Source: Variovorax sp. 54
GTDB lineage: Bacteria > Pseudomonadota > Gammaproteobacteria > Burkholderiales > Burkholderiaceae_C
DNA length: 64,000 nucleotides
Assembly: GCF_002754375.1 (NCBI RefSeq)
Contig: NZ_PEFF01000001.1
Coordinates: 1,984,001 to 2,048,000 of the forward strand
Direction: 5' to 3'
The notes beneath the pieces were generated by a model. That model searched no databases, was not told the DNA's origin, and worked only from the letters and a program-made list of their open reading frames with translations. The translations under genes were made by a program, and so were the position numbers. The first letter of the stretch is position 1; every line of letters starts with the position of its first letter. Positions 62,364 through 64,000 of this stretch are shown in pieces.

Positions 62364-64000
62364 CGGCCGGTTCCGGACGCGATCTGCGCCATCACGCCGT
62401 CGATTTCCTCGGCCACGCGCTGCACCAGCGGCGGCAGCAGCACCAGCGTCATGTGCGCGGCGCCTTCGATGCAGGCCAGGCGGCGTTGTGTCGACAGCGC
62501 CGCATGCGCCTCCTGGAATTCGGGCCAGCGCGCCTGCACCGCGGCGATCGCCGGGTCGGCGCCGGCCGGCAGCGGCTGCTGCTTGGCCCACAGCACGGCG
62601 AGCGGACGCGCACCGAAATCAGGCGAGGCAGCCGCCTGGCGCGCGACGTGCGGCAGGCCGCGCACCTCGGCCAGCATGGTGTCGAGCGCTTCGGGCGTGT
62701 AGGTCGCCTTCATCTGACGCAGCACCTGCGGCATGTCGGCAAACAGGGCCTCGATGGGCGCCTGCTCCGGCGGCGGCGGACCACCGGCCTGGAAGTTCGC
62801 GCGCTTGTCGCGCTCGGCCGCGAACTGCGATTCGGGCGGGTGCTCGTACATCGCGAACTGGTCAGGGTGGCTCGCATCGAGCATCACCACACCGGCCACC
62901 TGCTGCGGATACAGGCCCGCGTAGACCCGGTTCAGCAGGCCGCCGAGCGAATGGCCGACGAGCACGATCGGGCCCGTCACGCCGGCCGCTGCCAGCAGCG
63001 CATGCAGGCGGTGCGCAGTGCGCTCGCCGTCGAAAGGCGCGTCGTCGGCCTCGCTCCAGCCCATGCCGGCGCGGTCGTAGCTGATCACCGGGTGCTTCGC
63101 CGACAGCGCCTGCTGCAGCCGCGCGTAGGTCGGCGAGGCGCAGCCGCCGCCGGCTTCGATCACGAGCGTGGGCTGCGTGGCGCTGGCGGGCACGGGGCCG
63201 CTGCGCTGCAGGTGCATCGCACGGCCGTCGATGGTGTACAGCTCGCCGGGCGCGGCCATGTGGTGCGGGCGGCCGGGTTGCTCCACGCGCGGCCAGTAGT
63301 CGAGGTCGCGCACGCGGTACGGCAGGTTGGCGAAGTCGGTGCTCAGCGAGGCCGGCGTCGACACGTACAGCACCGACTTGGCGAGGGGACCGAACTCCGC
63401 ATGGAAGTGCTGCGCCGACTTCACGATGACCAGCTTCTTGGCGGTCAGGTCGATGCCCAGGCCCGTGAAGAGGTCGGCGCCGATGACCTGGTTGCGCTTG
63501 CTGATGAGCACGATGTCCACGCCGTCGGCGGCCTGCACCCACACGCACGGGCCCATGGGCGTGCGCACGCCCGAGAGGCCGCCCTGCGAATGCGCCTCCA
63601 CCACGCGCTTGACGGTCACGTGCAGGTCGATCGGGTCGCCCGAGGCCGGGCCGCACTTGCCGCCCAGGCGCAGCTCGAAGCTCGCGCCCTCGCCCGCGTC
63701 GCGGCACAGCTGCACCGCGCCCAGGTCCCACACGCCGCCGAAAGCCACGTCGCCGATGCCGCGCTCGACCACGGCGCGCAGCATGAAGGTGCTGTCGCTG
63801 GTGGCGCCGCCGCCGGGGTTGTCGGCGGTGTCGGCAATGACCACCGGGCCGTCGGGCGTGGCCATGGCGCGGGCGAGCGTTTCTTCGATCGAGAGCGAGG
63901 GCACGCCGGTTTCGTGGCGCAGGTCCCAGAAGGCACGGCCCAGTTCTTCGGCGAGCTTGGCGGCCAGCGCGGGGTCGTTGTCGGTCACCACCCACATCTT
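62360..64000 (-). CDS. M81 metallopeptidase (MlrC-like) C-domain fused to alpha/beta hydrolase (partial, runs off right edge)
   Basis: At least 546 residues are visible; the N-terminus is beyond 64000. The first ~250 match the C-terminal domain of MlrC-type M81 peptidases (ADTADNPGGGATSDSTFMLR; FANLPYRVRDLDYWPRV closes the domain). A linker (GRPHHMAAPGELYTIDGRAM) leads into an alpha/beta hydrolase with the nucleophile elbow GHSLGG and HMTLVLLPPLVQRVAEEID at the catalytic histidine. Both parts are in one open frame. MlrC enzymes cleave D-amino-acid-containing peptides, which fits the D-amino-acid enzyme downstream (inference). Confidence 0.85.
   Translation of the reverse strand, partial: KMWVVTDNDPALAAKLAEELGRAFWDLRHETGVPSLSIEETLARAMATPDGPVVIADTADNPGGGATSDSTFMLRAVVERGIGDVAFGGVWDLGAVQLCRDAGEGASFELRLGGKCGPASGDPIDLHVTVKRVVEAHSQGGLSGVRTPMGPCVWVQAADGVDIVLISKRNQVIGADLFTGLGIDLTAKKLVIVKSAQHFHAEFGPLAKSVLYVSTPASLSTDFANLPYRVRDLDYWPRVEQPGRPHHMAAPGELYTIDGRAMHLQRSGPVPASATQPTLVIEAGGGCASPTYARLQQALSAKHPVISYDRAGMGWSEADDAPFDGERTAHRLHALLAAAGVTGPIVLVGHSLGGLLNRVYAGLYPQQVAGVVMLDASHPDQFAMYEHPPESQFAAERDKRANFQAGGPPPPEQAPIEALFADMPQVLRQMKATYTPEALDTMLAEVRGLPHVARQAAASPDFGARPLAVLWAKQQPLPAGADPAIAAVQARWPEFQEAHAALSTQRRLACIEGAAHMTLVLLPPLVQRVAEEIDGVMAQIASGTGR

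Overview
The window is GC-rich DNA of a Gram-negative bacterium. It carries a Bordetella-type trimeric porin, BamA, TonB/ExbBD, a cbb3 oxidase cluster with FNR boxes, urease, and reductive pyrimidine catabolism. Protein character and the GC-rich inverted repeats between genes point to a Burkholderiales member of the Comamonadaceae, most likely Variovorax. That assignment is an inference from family resemblance, not from a search. No rRNA, tRNA, CRISPR array, prophage or insertion sequence was seen.

Layout. (1) 1-10.8 kb, urea and nitrogen. A divergent, edge-truncated NCS1 permease/sensor fusion faces ureA-ureJ-ureB-ureC, which has a good sigma54 promoter. A 3.3-kb block on the other strand (amidase, AraC regulator, Doc/AbrB toxin-antitoxin pair) separates ureC from ureE-ureF-ureG. 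No ureD is present. (2) 10.8-15.9 kb. A divergent pirin/LysR pair, an orphan kinase-like ATPase with a small lipoprotein, a porin, an inverted-repeat element and a NERD protein. (3) 15.9-22.1 kb, envelope. A BamA protein, an OmpR-type regulator with an altered acidic pocket, and a BaeSR-like two-component pair. (4) 22.1-31.6 kb, pyrimidine use. RutR and a MocR-like regulator without its PLP lysine are divergent from preT-preA-NCS1 permease-dihydropyrimidinase-carbamoylase, with a RutR-type operator between them. Together these take uracil or thymine to beta-amino acids, CO2 and ammonia. (5) 31.6-37.6 kb. Acyl-CoA dehydrogenase, FMN reductase, two isochorismatase-fold hydrolases, a BI-1 protein, an Rrf2 regulator and a universal stress protein.

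(6) 37.6-45.4 kb. An HD-GNAT fusion, hemerythrin, a universal stress protein, an OsmC protein, a fatty acid desaturase and a response regulator/hybrid kinase pair. (7) 45.4-57.0 kb, microaerobic respiration. A Crp/Fnr regulator, an orphan ornithine-carbamoyltransferase-like domain, and a long minus-strand cluster: DUF1059, ccoI-ccoS, ccoN-O-Q-P-G, fixH, an unknown membrane protein, hemN and a TauE-like protein. Perfect FNR boxes precede ccoI and ccoN. Weaker boxes lie before the OTC-like gene, the hemerythrin/usp pair and the desaturase. (8) 57.0-64.0 kb. Methyltransferase, LuxR-type regulator, TonB-ExbD-ExbD-ExbB, a D-threonine-aldolase-like enzyme, and an M81 peptidase fused to an alpha/beta hydrolase that runs off the right edge.

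The best leads are the transporter-kinase fusion beside a split urease cluster, the MocR regulator that has lost its catalytic lysine, the orphan OTC-like domain under an FNR-like box, the orphan kinase ATPase/lipoprotein pair, and the two domain fusions (HD-GNAT, M81-hydrolase).
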